From: Paenibacillus phocaeensis
Lineage (GTDB): Bacteria; Bacillota; Bacilli; Paenibacillales; Paenibacillaceae
Direction of reading: 5' to 3'
Length of the DNA: 61,410 nt
Assembly (NCBI RefSeq): GCF_900021165.1
Contig: NZ_FCOQ01000034.1
Location: forward strand, 212,674 to 274,083
Shown: positions 52,481 to 60,790 of the stretch, in pieces
How the letters are laid out: each line of letters starts with the position of its first letter
Numbering within the stretch: the stretch's first letter is position 1
Notes under the pieces: generated by a model
The model's input: only the letters and a program-made list of their open reading frames with translations
Database searches by the model: none
What the model was told of the DNA's origin: nothing
Translations under genes and position numbers: made by a program

Positions 52481-54103
52481 ATGATGAAATTGCTGATCGC
52501 CGATGATGAGGCGCTGGTCTGCATCGGCCTACAATCGATGCTGAAATGGGAGGATTATCAAATCGAGATCGTCGGCATCGCCCATAACGGAGCCCAGGCC
52601 GAGGAGATGATCGAGGTTTTGCGTCCCGACCTCGTGATTACCGACATCAAAATGCCGGTCAAAACCGGCTTGCAGGTCGCCGAATCCGTTCGCGGCAAGT
52701 ATGGGCGGATACCGCTGTTCATCTTCCTGACGAGCTACGAGGAATTTGAATACGCGCGCAGCGCGATCCATCTGCAGGCGGCGGATTACCTGGTCAAGCT
52801 CGAACTGACGCCGCAGAAGCTCGCCGAATCCGTGAGGAAAGCCGTCACCCTGCTGGAGGATTACAAAACCGTGGAGAGCTATCCCAACATGCTCTATCGC
52901 AGCAATCTGCATGCGCTGCGGGATAAGTTCTTTATCCGCCTGTTTAACCAGCTGTTCGAGAACAAGCACCAATACCTCCTGCAAAGGGACGATCTCGAGC
53001 TGGATCTCTCGGCTCCCGCCTATCTGGTCTGCACCTGCCGGATTCAAGGGCCGGACAGCGTCCCCCCACGCGGCGATAAGCTGGTTGCTTTATGCACCAG
53101 CACGGTGCAGATGGCCAAGGAGACGCTGGCGTCGGTGCGGCCTTGCTTCGTCACCAGCCTGGATCTGCGGAATTTCGCCATCGTGCTGCCCCTTGCCGAT
53201 AAAGACCCGCAGCGCTGGATGCCGGAGATCGAAGGGCTGCTTCATAATATGGCCGCCGTGCTCCACTCCTATTTCAACGTGAACATTATCGGCGCTGCCG
53301 GTTACGCCGTGGAAGACCCTTATTTGCTGCACGCAAGCTACCTGGCCGCCCGCCGGGCGCTGCCGATGGCGCTTGACCAGCAATCCTTCGTCTTTTTTGC
53401 CCAAAGCAACGCAGCCGAGCTCGCTTCCCCGGCGGAAGACGTTTCCGTATCCCGTTCGGACATCCGCCGCGCCTTCGAGGAGCTGGATACCGGCGCATTG
53501 TACGCCATGATCACGAATGTGATCGACCGGTTCGACGGCAGGCCCGAGCTCCTAGTCCCGGCCACCGATGCGGCCTGCAATATTTTGTACATGGCCACCT
53601 CCTTGCTGGCGGACGGCGAGAACGTAGTCGAGCAAATTTTCGAGAACGAGCCGGAGGGCTACCGCGCGATCTATAAGAAGCAAACGACCCAGGGCGTCAT
53701 CGACTGGCTGGTTCAATTCCGGGATGGGTGCTGTGAGATCCTGTCGTCGCGCAAGCAGAGCTACAAGGAACAAATCGTCCGGAACGTGCAGGATTACGTC
53801 AAACGGAATCTGAGCCGCAAGCTTTCCCTGAACCAAGTCGCCGACGTGTTCAACTTTAGTCCGAATTACCTCAGCCATCTTTTCTCCAAAACCGCCAAAA
53901 TCAATTTCGTGGAATACGTCACGGAGACCAAAATCGCCGCCGCCAAGGAAATGATGGTTCGCGGTGAAGGCCGGATCTACGAGATTTCGCAGAAGCTCGG
54001 ATATGAAAGCGCCTTTTATTTCAGCAAAGTGTTCAAAAAAGTGGAAGGCATCTCGCCGCGGGAGTTCATGCAGCGCACAGGCAGCTCGATTCCTTCGGGG
54101 TGA
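52481..54103 (+). CDS. YesN-type response regulator with AraC DNA-binding domain
   Basis: This is a 540-residue regulator. The receiver domain has ADDEA, the phosphorylation Asp55 in VITDIKMPV and the TSYEEFEYA switch region. An intervening segment of about 280 residues is followed by an AraC domain at ~430-535 (VADVFNFSPNYLSHLFSKTAK, ISQKLGYESAFYFSKVFKKVEG). AAGGAAG supports the ATG. The length is typical of long YesN proteins and about twice that of the regulator in locus 1. Confidence 0.93.
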   Translation: MMKLLIADDEALVCIGLQSMLKWEDYQIEIVGIAHNGAQAEEMIEVLRPDLVITDIKMPVKTGLQVAESVRGKYGRIPLFIFLTSYEEFEYARSAIHLQAADYLVKLELTPQKLAESVRKAVTLLEDYKTVESYPNMLYRSNLHALRDKFFIRLFNQLFENKHQYLLQRDDLELDLSAPAYLVCTCRIQGPDSVPPRGDKLVALCTSTVQMAKETLASVRPCFVTSLDLRNFAIVLPLADKDPQRWMPEIEGLLHNMAAVLHSYFNVNIIGAAGYAVEDPYLLHASYLAARRALPMALDQQSFVFFAQSNAAELASPAEDVSVSRSDIRRAFEELDTGALYAMITNVIDRFDGRPELLVPATDAACNILYMATSLLADGENVVEQIFENEPEGYRAIYKKQTTQGVIDWLVQFRDGCCEILSSRKQSYKEQIVRNVQDYVKRNLSRKLSLNQVADVFNFSPNYLSHLFSKTAKINFVEYVTETKIAAAKEMMVRGEGRIYEISQKLGYESAFYFSKVFKKVEGISPREFMQRTGSSIPSG

Positions 54104-54121
54104 TCTTCTTCTCTTACTAGC

Positions 54122-54155
54122 AAACGGCCCCTGCCGGAAGGAGCAGGGACCGTTT
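54122..54155. terminator. Bidirectional terminator after the YesN-type gene
   Basis: AAACGGCCCCTGC and GCAGGGACCGTTT pair over 13 bp with one mismatch around an eight-base loop. AAA/TTT ends make it usable from both sides of the convergent gene pair. Confidence 0.75.
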
Positions 54156-54182
54156 CGATCAAGCATGCCTATGGATGGATGT

Positions 54183-55271
54183 TTAATCATTTCGCGGCAA
54201 TTCCACCGACACCTCGCGGCCTGATTCCGCGGAACGCAATACGCCGTCGATGATCGCCTGCTGAATCAGAATCTGCTCGCCGGGAATCGGAGCGGGACGT
54301 CCGTCGCGAACTGCTTCAGCAAAATCCCGGACCTTCTCGTCGAACAGGTTCAGCTTGTGCTCAATGAGCGGAATCGGCGTCTGGGTGTTGCGGCCGTATT
54401 CATCATGGTACAGCGTGATCGAACCGATCGCGCCGTCCCATACGCCGGACCACGGACCGCTGCCTGCCGGCGTGATTTTAAGTCCCCCGTCGGTACCGAG
54501 GAACATCGTTGCGCCTAACGTATCCATGTGCATCGCCCAGGAGATTTTGAACTGCAGCACCAGATCGTTCTCAAAGCGGACCATCGCCACGCCGAAGTCC
54601 TCCACCTCGAATCGGGACGCTTCGGGATGGTAGAGCGGGTTGCGGCCGAAATGGTTCGACGTGAACGCAGATACGGTGAGCGGGCGGGGATAACCTAACG
54701 TATTCAGCGCCATGTCCAGCGAATAGCAGCCGATGTCCGCCATTGCCCCGGCTCCGGCCAGCTTCTTGCTGATAAATGTGCCGCCCGGCATACCGCGCCG
54801 ACGGCCGCCGCCCGTCTCGGCGTAATAAACCTTGCCCAACCGCTCGGATTGTACGATTTCCTGCAGCAGCTTCATATTCGGGTCATAGCGAGGCTGGAAC
54901 CCAATCGTCAACATGTTGCCGGTGTCGCGGGCGACTTGCGTCATCTCGAGCGCCTCCGCCAAAGTGACGGACATCGGCTTCTCCAGCAGCACTTGCTTGC
55001 CGGCCTTAAGCGAATCAACCGTCGTTACATGATGCGAGACGTTTGGCGTACAAATGCTGACGGCATCCAGCTCTTGCTCGAGCAGCTTCCGGTGGCCGTC
55101 ATAGGCTGCCGCTCCGTCTAATTGCAGCGCCTCCACGAAATCCGCGGCTTTGCCGGGAATGACGTCGGCAACGGCCACGATCTCTACGAATGGAAGCTTG
55201 CGGTAAGCCGATACGTGGGCTTTGGCGATTCCACCGCTTCCAATAATGCCGATGCGTACATGTTTGCTCAT
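54183..55271 (-). CDS. Gfo/Idh/MocA family oxidoreductase
   Basis: This is a 362-residue NAD(P)-dependent oxidoreductase. The Rossmann motif is IGIIGSGGIAKAH. The EKP motif is in LLEKPMSVTLAEALEM, and a substrate domain carries GAGAMADIGCYSLDMALNTLG. Family members oxidise sugars, inositols or sugar acids at secondary hydroxyls. Its ATG overlaps the AraC stop by four bases, so it is translated together with that regulator and with the second oxidoreductase gene upstream. Confidence 0.93.
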   Translation of the reverse strand: MSKHVRIGIIGSGGIAKAHVSAYRKLPFVEIVAVADVIPGKAADFVEALQLDGAAAYDGHRKLLEQELDAVSICTPNVSHHVTTVDSLKAGKQVLLEKPMSVTLAEALEMTQVARDTGNMLTIGFQPRYDPNMKLLQEIVQSERLGKVYYAETGGGRRRGMPGGTFISKKLAGAGAMADIGCYSLDMALNTLGYPRPLTVSAFTSNHFGRNPLYHPEASRFEVEDFGVAMVRFENDLVLQFKISWAMHMDTLGATMFLGTDGGLKITPAGSGPWSGVWDGAIGSITLYHDEYGRNTQTPIPLIEHKLNLFDEKVRDFAEAVRDGRPAPIPGEQILIQQAIIDGVLRSAESGREVSVELPRND

Positions 55272-56302
55272 CTACTCGCTTCCTTCTTTCGTTTGGAATG
55301 GGGCGCCGAATGCTCTCCCGCATGCATTTTGCGGTATGTGCTTGGCGTCACTTCGTATTTGCTCTTGAATACCGGATACAGATAATTGGGATTCGCGTAA
55401 CCGTGGGCAATGGCGATCTCCTCGATCGCTTTGTCCGTAAGGAGCAGGTCCGAACAGATCGCCGTCAGCCGCGTATGCTCCAAATAATCGCGGAATGTCG
55501 TCCGCCCTTCACTGCGGAAGATACGCTGAAGCTGGCGGGGACTGGTCCCGATCGCCTCGGCAACCTGCTCCAGCGAGATCGGCATGCTCTCGTTATCCCG
55601 AATATATTGCGTGGCCAACTTGTAACGATGGAAGCTCATATCCCGTTCCGGAATCCCCGTTCTGTCGTTAGCCCGGTCCAGCACGCGAACGGTACGCAGC
55701 AAAATCTGCACGATTTCCTGCTTCAGCAGCGTGTAGAAGCCGATGGGCTGCTCCTCCAAAATACGGTACGCCTCCAGAAACCCGCTCATCGCATGGAACC
55801 GGTCAACGACCGGTGCGATCGGCAAACGATCCAACGAGGTAAGGCATTCCCTCGCCTCCGCCGCCTCCAACTCGTCTCCCCAGCCGCCGAGTTCGGCATC
55901 CGCCGCCAGCGGCTCAATCTCCAGATGAAGGCAAAGCTCATACATCGGATCCTCCGGGTCCGATTCCTGATAATGCACCAGATCCGGCCCGGTCAAATAG
56001 AACATGCCCTCGTGGAGATCGTACGCCTGGTCGACGAGAATCACTTTGCCCTTGCCTTTCGGAATATAATGAAACTCATAACCCGAGTGCTTGTGAAAAT
56101 GAATGATATGTCCAGGAGGAAACGAGGCCAGATGGCAGCGCAGCACGCGAATTCCGAAACCTCCCCAGCGGAATTGCAGCTCTAGCCGGTCGAGCGCATC
56201 CTGCCGTTCCGCCATTCTGGCGTACGGAAAAGGGCTTGCGCTTCCGGCCGCTCTACGGTCCGCCGGCTTCTTCCCCGTCGGTTCGCGATGATCCGCCCGC
56301 AT
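55268..56302 (-). CDS. AraC family regulator with N-terminal cupin
   Basis: This regulator has about 344 residues. ATG 56302 behind GGGAGGG is preferred over a start nine codons earlier. After an unstructured, basic N-terminus, a cupin domain spans ~65-135 (PPGHIIHFHKHSGYEFHYIPKGKG). The C-terminal AraC domain is at ~235-335 (VAEAIGTSPRQLQRIFRSEG, IAIAHGYANPNYLYPVFKSKY). It lies between two oxidoreductase genes in one transcript and probably controls them in response to a sugar. Confidence 0.9.
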   Translation of the reverse strand: MRADHREPTGKKPADRRAAGSASPFPYARMAERQDALDRLELQFRWGGFGIRVLRCHLASFPPGHIIHFHKHSGYEFHYIPKGKGKVILVDQAYDLHEGMFYLTGPDLVHYQESDPEDPMYELCLHLEIEPLAADAELGGWGDELEAAEARECLTSLDRLPIAPVVDRFHAMSGFLEAYRILEEQPIGFYTLLKQEIVQILLRTVRVLDRANDRTGIPERDMSFHRYKLATQYIRDNESMPISLEQVAEAIGTSPRQLQRIFRSEGRTTFRDYLEHTRLTAICSDLLLTDKAIEEIAIAHGYANPNYLYPVFKSKYEVTPSTYRKMHAGEHSAPHSKRKKEASR

Positions 56303-56332
56303 CTTGATCCCTCCCTTTCCTGGAGTCATCCG

Positions 56333-57322
56333 CTATTCCGCCAGCTCGTCGATCCGGATCGGCCGGCCTTCCGCCGCCGAGCGATTCGAAGCTTCCATAA
56401 GTCTGGTCAGATCAACCGCCGCCGCGATATTCTCCGTCGCCTCGGTACCTTGCTTGATATGCTCTACCCATTGGCTGAACGCATAAGGCACTCTGTCCTC
56501 CAGCTCCAGCTTCTCCCATTGTCCGCTCCCGCCGTTGTAACGAACAACGGGAACCTCATCCGGGAACCCGTACAGCAGCGTGCCTTCGGTTCCGTGAAGC
56601 TCAATGGAGAACGGCGAGTGGCTGTTCACGAAACCTGCTTCGACGATGCCCAGCGCACCTTCCGCATAACGCAGCACGGCGACCGCATTATCTTCAACTT
56701 CCTTGCCCGTCACATAGCCGAAATTCGCGCTGACACTCTCCGGCATCCCCAGGAAACGCCGGACTAGATACATCGGATGGCAGCCCAGGTCAATGAGGGC
56801 ACCTCCGCCGCACTGCTCCTTGGAGAAGAAATGCGCGGGCAGCCAGTTCGCGGTCGCTCCGTTATGCGACAGACGAACCCGCGCCATGGTTAGCCTGCCG
56901 AGCTTGCCGGCCTGGAGTACGCGATCGATCGTTTGCGTATAACCGTCGTACAGGCGCGGCAGGGAAACCATCAGCTTCACCCCCGCTTTCCGGACCGCAG
57001 CGAGAATATCCGCGACTTCCTTCGCCGTTGGGGCAATGACCTTCTCCGTAAAAATGTGCTTACCGGCCTGCGCCGCCTTCACCATAACGTCGCGATGCAA
57101 ATTCGTTGGCGCGTCTACGATGACAGCGTCGATGTCGTCCTGCGCCAGCATCTCGTCGAGCGAGGCGTAATACGGCACTCCGTATTGCGCCGCTTTGGCC
57201 TGCCCGCGCTCGGGAAGTTCATCCCAGATCGCGGCGAGTTCCGTCTCGGGATGCTCCAGTGCCTGCTTCGTGTAATCTTCCGCATGGACATGCCAATAAC
57301 TGATTTTGCCGATCCGAATCAT
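56333..57322 (-). CDS. Gfo/Idh/MocA family oxidoreductase
   Basis: This 329-residue enzyme is a distinct member of the family. Its N-terminus IRIGKISYWHVHAEDYTKQ deviates from the usual GxGxxG loop, which may alter cofactor binding or reflect a divergent clade. The EK motif is in IFTEKVIAPTAKEV, and CGGGALIDLGCHPMYLVRRFLG forms the substrate region. AAGGAGG precedes the ATG. It is first in the three-gene operon with the AraC regulator and the second oxidoreductase. Confidence 0.9.
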   Translation of the reverse strand: MIRIGKISYWHVHAEDYTKQALEHPETELAAIWDELPERGQAKAAQYGVPYYASLDEMLAQDDIDAVIVDAPTNLHRDVMVKAAQAGKHIFTEKVIAPTAKEVADILAAVRKAGVKLMVSLPRLYDGYTQTIDRVLQAGKLGRLTMARVRLSHNGATANWLPAHFFSKEQCGGGALIDLGCHPMYLVRRFLGMPESVSANFGYVTGKEVEDNAVAVLRYAEGALGIVEAGFVNSHSPFSIELHGTEGTLLYGFPDEVPVVRYNGGSGQWEKLELEDRVPYAFSQWVEHIKQGTEATENIAAAVDLTRLMEASNRSAAEGRPIRIDELAE

Positions 57323-57505
57323 TCGTAAGTAGCCTCCTTGGCCATTTGACTTAAATTATACGACAACATAGACAGATTACACCACTTTTATAGCCATTAT
57401 AATGAGTTTTCGTGCCATTTAAACTACAAATTGACGACATGCGAAGATAAGAAAACGATTCTATGTTTTACTTATTTTAACATCAACTTGAAGGGGGAAT
57501 TGTAC

Positions 57506-57697
57506 TTGCGAATGCGAATGCGAATGCGGTGGTTAGGTTACCTGATCGTGGCATTAGGTTTTATAACTTGGTTGGTGGGGATTAAGTTGCAAGCTGCAAG
57601 TCCAGGCCAGTTTGAGAAAGGGGTTATTTTTGCCGGCCGAGACCTAGCTGTAATCTGCGCTATAAAAAAGCAAAGAGGCCTCCCCAAAGTTCGATGA
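57506..57697 (+). CDS. Possible small membrane protein
   Basis: This possible 63-residue protein starts at TTG with GGGGGA eight bases upstream. It begins with alternating Arg-Met from three GCGAAT hexamers and has one hydrophobic segment (WLGYLIVALGFITWLVGI). The last residues are encoded inside the groEL terminator, which argues against a long-standing gene. I do not recognise a family. Confidence 0.35.
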   Translation: MRMRMRMRWLGYLIVALGFITWLVGIKLQAASPGQFEKGVIFAGRDLAVICAIKKQRGLPKVR

Positions 57698-57713
57698 ACT
57701 TAGGAGAGACCCC
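57664..57713 (-). terminator. groESL terminator
   Basis: On the minus strand, GGGGTCTCTCC-T-AAGTT and AACTT-T-GGGGAGGCCTC form a long stem with a few G-T pairs. TTTGCTTTTTT follows. It lies 47 bases after the groEL stop. Confidence 0.8.
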
Positions 57714-57759
57714 TGCTGTTGTCGCGAAATCTTTATAAAGATCGGCTTGACAGCCTATC

Positions 57760-59379
57760 TTACATCATACCGCCCATTCCGCCCATGTCTGGAGCGGCTG
57801 GTTTTTCCGGTTCCGGTTTGTCGGCGATGACCGCTTCGGTCGTCAGGAACAGACCTGCAACGGATGCCGCATGTTGCAATGCGGAACGGGTTACTTTCGC
57901 CGGGTCAACGATACCCGCTTCGATCATGTTCACCCATTCGCCGGTAGCGGCGTTGTAGCCGATGCCGACTTTTTCTTTCTTCAGACGATCCACGATAACG
58001 GAACCTTCTTCGCCCGCGTTCGCTGCAATCGTGCGAACCGGCTCTTCCAGAGCGCGAAGCACGATGTTGACGCCGGTTTTTTCGTCGCCGGTTGCTTCAA
58101 CGCCAGCTACTGCACTATATACGTTCACGAGGGCAACGCCGCCGCCGGATACAATTCCTTCTTCAACAGCTGCACGCGTTGCGTTCAGCGCGTCTTCGAT
58201 GCGCAGTTTGCGCTCTTTCAGTTCGGTTTCCGTTGCCGCACCGACTTTGATCACCGCTACGCCGCCAGCCAGTTTAGCCAGACGCTCTTGCAGTTTTTCT
58301 TTGTCGAACTCGGAAGTAGTTTCTTCCAGTTGCGCACGGATTTGGTTCACACGAGCGTTGATATCGGCTTTGTCGCCGCTGCCGTCTACGATCGTCGTGT
58401 TTTCTTTCGTAACGATAACTTGACGCGCGTTACCGAGTTGATCTACCGTCGTGCTCTTCAGATCAAGACCGAGTTTCTCGGTGATCACTTGGCCGCCAGT
58501 CAAAGCGGCGATGTCTTGCAGCATCGCTTCGCGACGGTCGCCGAAGCCAGGAGCTTTAACGGCTACCGCGTTGAACGTGCCGCGCAGCTTGTTGACGATC
58601 AGCATCGCTTGCGCTTCGCCTTCGATATCTTCAGCGATGATGAGCAGCGGTCTGGATTGTTGTACGATTTTCTCCAGAAGCGGCAGGATTTCTTGTGTGC
58701 TGCTGATCTTCTTGTCGGTGATCAGGATATAGGGGTTATCGAGTACGGCTTCCATTTTGTCCGTATCGGTAATCATGTAAGGAGATACATAACCGCGGTC
58801 GAATTGCATCCCTTCAACCACTTCAAGCTCGGTAGCGAAACCGCGGGATTCTTCGACGGTGATAACGCCGTCTTTGCCCACTTTTTCCATGGCTTCGGCG
58901 ATCAATTCGCCTACTTCTTCGTCCGCAGCGGAGATCGCGGCAACTTGAGCGATCGATTGTTTGCCTTCGATTGCTTTGGAGATGCTCTTCAGTTCAGCGA
59001 CAGCCGCGCGAACCGCTTTGTCGATCCCTTTGCGCAGGCCGATGGGGCTAGCGCCGGCTGTAACGTTCTTCAAGCCTTCGCGGATCAGCGCTTGCGCCAG
59101 AACCGTTGCGGTTGTCGTACCGTCACCTGCTACGTCGTTCGTTTTGGTAGCTACTTCTTTAACGAGCTGGGCGCCCATGTTTTCAAAAGCGTTCTCCAGT
59201 TCGATTTCCTTCGCGATCGTTACGCCGTCATTCGTGATGAGCGGGCTGCCAAATTTCTTCTCCAGCACAACGTTGCGGCCTTTCGGACCGAGCGTTACTT
59301 TTACTGCGTTTGCCAAAGCGTCAACCCCACGAAGCATAGCGTGGCGGGCGTCTTCACTGAATTTGATCTCTTTTGCCAT
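57760..59379 (-). CDS. groL: Chaperonin GroEL (60 kDa)
   Basis: This 539-residue chaperonin is of standard length. It shows KFSEDARHAMLRGVDALANAV, VTLGPKGRNVVLEKK, the ATP-binding GDGTTTATVLAQ, and the C-terminal tail ending GGMGGMM. With GroES it forms the double-ring folding machine in the cytoplasm. It is the second gene of groES-groEL, 63 bp behind groES, and is under CIRCE/HrcA control. Confidence 0.99.
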   Translation of the reverse strand: MAKEIKFSEDARHAMLRGVDALANAVKVTLGPKGRNVVLEKKFGSPLITNDGVTIAKEIELENAFENMGAQLVKEVATKTNDVAGDGTTTATVLAQALIREGLKNVTAGASPIGLRKGIDKAVRAAVAELKSISKAIEGKQSIAQVAAISAADEEVGELIAEAMEKVGKDGVITVEESRGFATELEVVEGMQFDRGYVSPYMITDTDKMEAVLDNPYILITDKKISSTQEILPLLEKIVQQSRPLLIIAEDIEGEAQAMLIVNKLRGTFNAVAVKAPGFGDRREAMLQDIAALTGGQVITEKLGLDLKSTTVDQLGNARQVIVTKENTTIVDGSGDKADINARVNQIRAQLEETTSEFDKEKLQERLAKLAGGVAVIKVGAATETELKERKLRIEDALNATRAAVEEGIVSGGGVALVNVYSAVAGVEATGDEKTGVNIVLRALEEPVRTIAANAGEEGSVIVDRLKKEKVGIGYNAATGEWVNMIEAGIVDPAKVTRSALQHAASVAGLFLTTEAVIADKPEPEKPAAPDMGGMGGMM

Positions 59380-59442
59380 TGTTCAATTACCTCCCATAAT
59401 AGTTGTGTGTTCGTTCTTTGCTCTCAATTGCCCTTCGGCGGT

Positions 59443-59724
59443 TTAGCCGATGATGGCGTGGATGTCGCTTTCTTTCATAATCAAATATTCTTTGCCTTCA
59501 TATTTCACTTCAGTGCCAGCATATTTGGAGAAAAGAACGCGGTCGCCTTCTTTCACTTCCAACGGAACGCGGACGCCATCTTTCAAAGTTCCGCTGCCAA
59601 CGGCGATGACTTTACCTTCCTGCGGTTTTTCTTTGGCCGTGTCTGGAAGCACGATGCCAAATGCCGTTGTCTCCTCTTGCTCGATCGGTTGCACGAGTAC
59701 GCGTTCACCTAAAGGTTTGATCAT
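59443..59724 (-). CDS. groES: Co-chaperonin GroES (10 kDa)
   Basis: This 93-residue co-chaperonin has IKPLGERVLVQPIEQEE at the start, the mobile loop region TAFGIVLPDTAKEKPQEG and the C-terminal YLIMKESDIHAII. It caps GroEL. AAAGGAGGC supports the ATG. It is the first gene of the operon after the CIRCE element. Confidence 0.99.
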   Translation of the reverse strand: MIKPLGERVLVQPIEQEETTAFGIVLPDTAKEKPQEGKVIAVGSGTLKDGVRVPLEVKEGDRVLFSKYAGTEVKYEGKEYLIMKESDIHAIIG

Positions 59725-59780
59725 GAAAAAACAGCCTCCTTTAAATATGTGGTGTTATGGGTAGATGTTTGTCATATGTA

Positions 59781-59807
59781 TTAGCACTCGATCTACTCAA
59801 GTGCTAA
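59781..59807 (-). promoter_or_regulatory. CIRCE element (HrcA operator) of groESL
   Basis: On the minus strand TTAGCACTT-N9-GAGTGCTAA spans 27 bp. It matches the CIRCE consensus TTAGCACTC-N9-GAGTGCTAA at all but one arm position. It lies about 57 bp upstream of groES and just after the predicted transcription start. Confidence 0.95.
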
Positions 59808-59818
59808 CAACCACTTTT

Positions 59819-59847
59819 ATATTACTCAAGTTGCGAGTAGATTTCAA
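59819..59847 (-). promoter_or_regulatory. Sigma-A promoter of groESL
   Basis: On the minus strand, TTGAAA and TAATAT are separated by exactly 17 bp. The CIRCE operator begins 11 bp after the -10 box, the standard arrangement for HrcA repression. Confidence 0.85.
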
Positions 59848-59989
59848 GTTCCTTTGTACAAATTTTTTTGTTTGTTTTATAGGTCCTAGCTGTGCCCTTC
59901 CCATTGTATCCTTGCGTTTGGATAAATATTCCGGCTGGGACGGACAGGCTGACGAGCGGTTGTATGGGGAATAAGGGTTTGGTGGGTGC

Positions 59990-60710
59990 GTGTTGGAGTG
60001 CATGTAGCATGGGTGGTGCGAGTAGTGTGTACGGTGCGGGTGGTGCGGAGTTGGCGCGTGTGCGGGTGCAGCGTGTGTCGTGCAAGTAGCACGGGTGGGC
60101 GAGTAATATGTGCTGTGGGGGTGGGGCTGCACGGGTGTGCGGATGGTGCATGCGACGGGTGTGTGCGTGGAGCGTGTGCGGTGGGGATGGTGCGTGATGC
60201 GGAGTTGGCGCGGGTGCGGGTGCAGCGTGTGTCGTGCAAGTAGCGCGGGGGGGCGAGTAATATGTGCTGTGGGGGTGGGGCTGCACGGGTGTGCGGATGG
60301 TGCATGCGGCGGGCATGTGCGTGGAGCGTATGTGGAGAGGGTGGTGCGTGATGCGGAGTTGGCGCGGGTGCGGGTGCAGCGTGTGTCGTGCAAGTAGCGC
60401 GGGTGGGCGAGTAATATGTGTTGCGGGGGTGGGGCTCTGTACGGATGTGCGGATGGTGCATGCGGCGGGCATGTGCGTGGAGCGTATGTGGAGAGGGTGG
60501 TGCGTGATGCGGAGTTGGCGCGGGTGCGGGTGCAGCGTGTGCGTGCAAGTAACGCAGGTGGGCGAGTAATGTGTGTTGTGGGGGTGGAGCTCTGTACGGA
60601 TGTGCGGATGGTGCATGCGGCGGGCATGTGCGTGGAGCGTGTGCGGTGGGGATGGTGCCTGGTGCGGAGTTGGTGCGTGTGTGTAAATGTCCGAGGTTGG
60701 CTAGTCTGGT
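59990..60710. repeat. Tandem array of a 154-156 bp G/T-rich unit
   Basis: About 4.5 copies occur in direct tandem. The landmark GAGTTGG recurs at 60048, 60202, 60356, 60512 and 60667, giving steps of 154, 154, 156 and 155 bp. The plus strand is G/T-rich with runs such as GGGGGTGGGG. The unit length is not a multiple of three, and the minus strand has no stop codon in any frame through most of the array, so long ORFs there arise by composition. No ribosome binding sites or family matches support coding. The array lies upstream of the groESL promoter, with about 140 bp of featureless sequence between. Confidence 0.9.
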
Positions 60711-60790
60711 CCGCGTGTGCTCGAACTAAACCTTCTCATCTTGTTAACCGGTTCGCTCACCTCTGCTGAAATGAACCTCACCTATTCGGC

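Noticed and set aside
57871..59712. 613-residue ORF antisense to groEL and groES
   Set aside because: It lies fully opposite a highly conserved operon. Long antisense ORFs are a common by-product of groEL codon use. No start signal or family match was seen.
59797..60627. Minus-strand ORFs of 220-276 residues rich in His, Thr, Pro and Arg in three frames
   Set aside because: All three frames are open over the same tandem array, the unit is not a multiple of three and no ribosome binding site or family match is seen. The openness follows from base composition.
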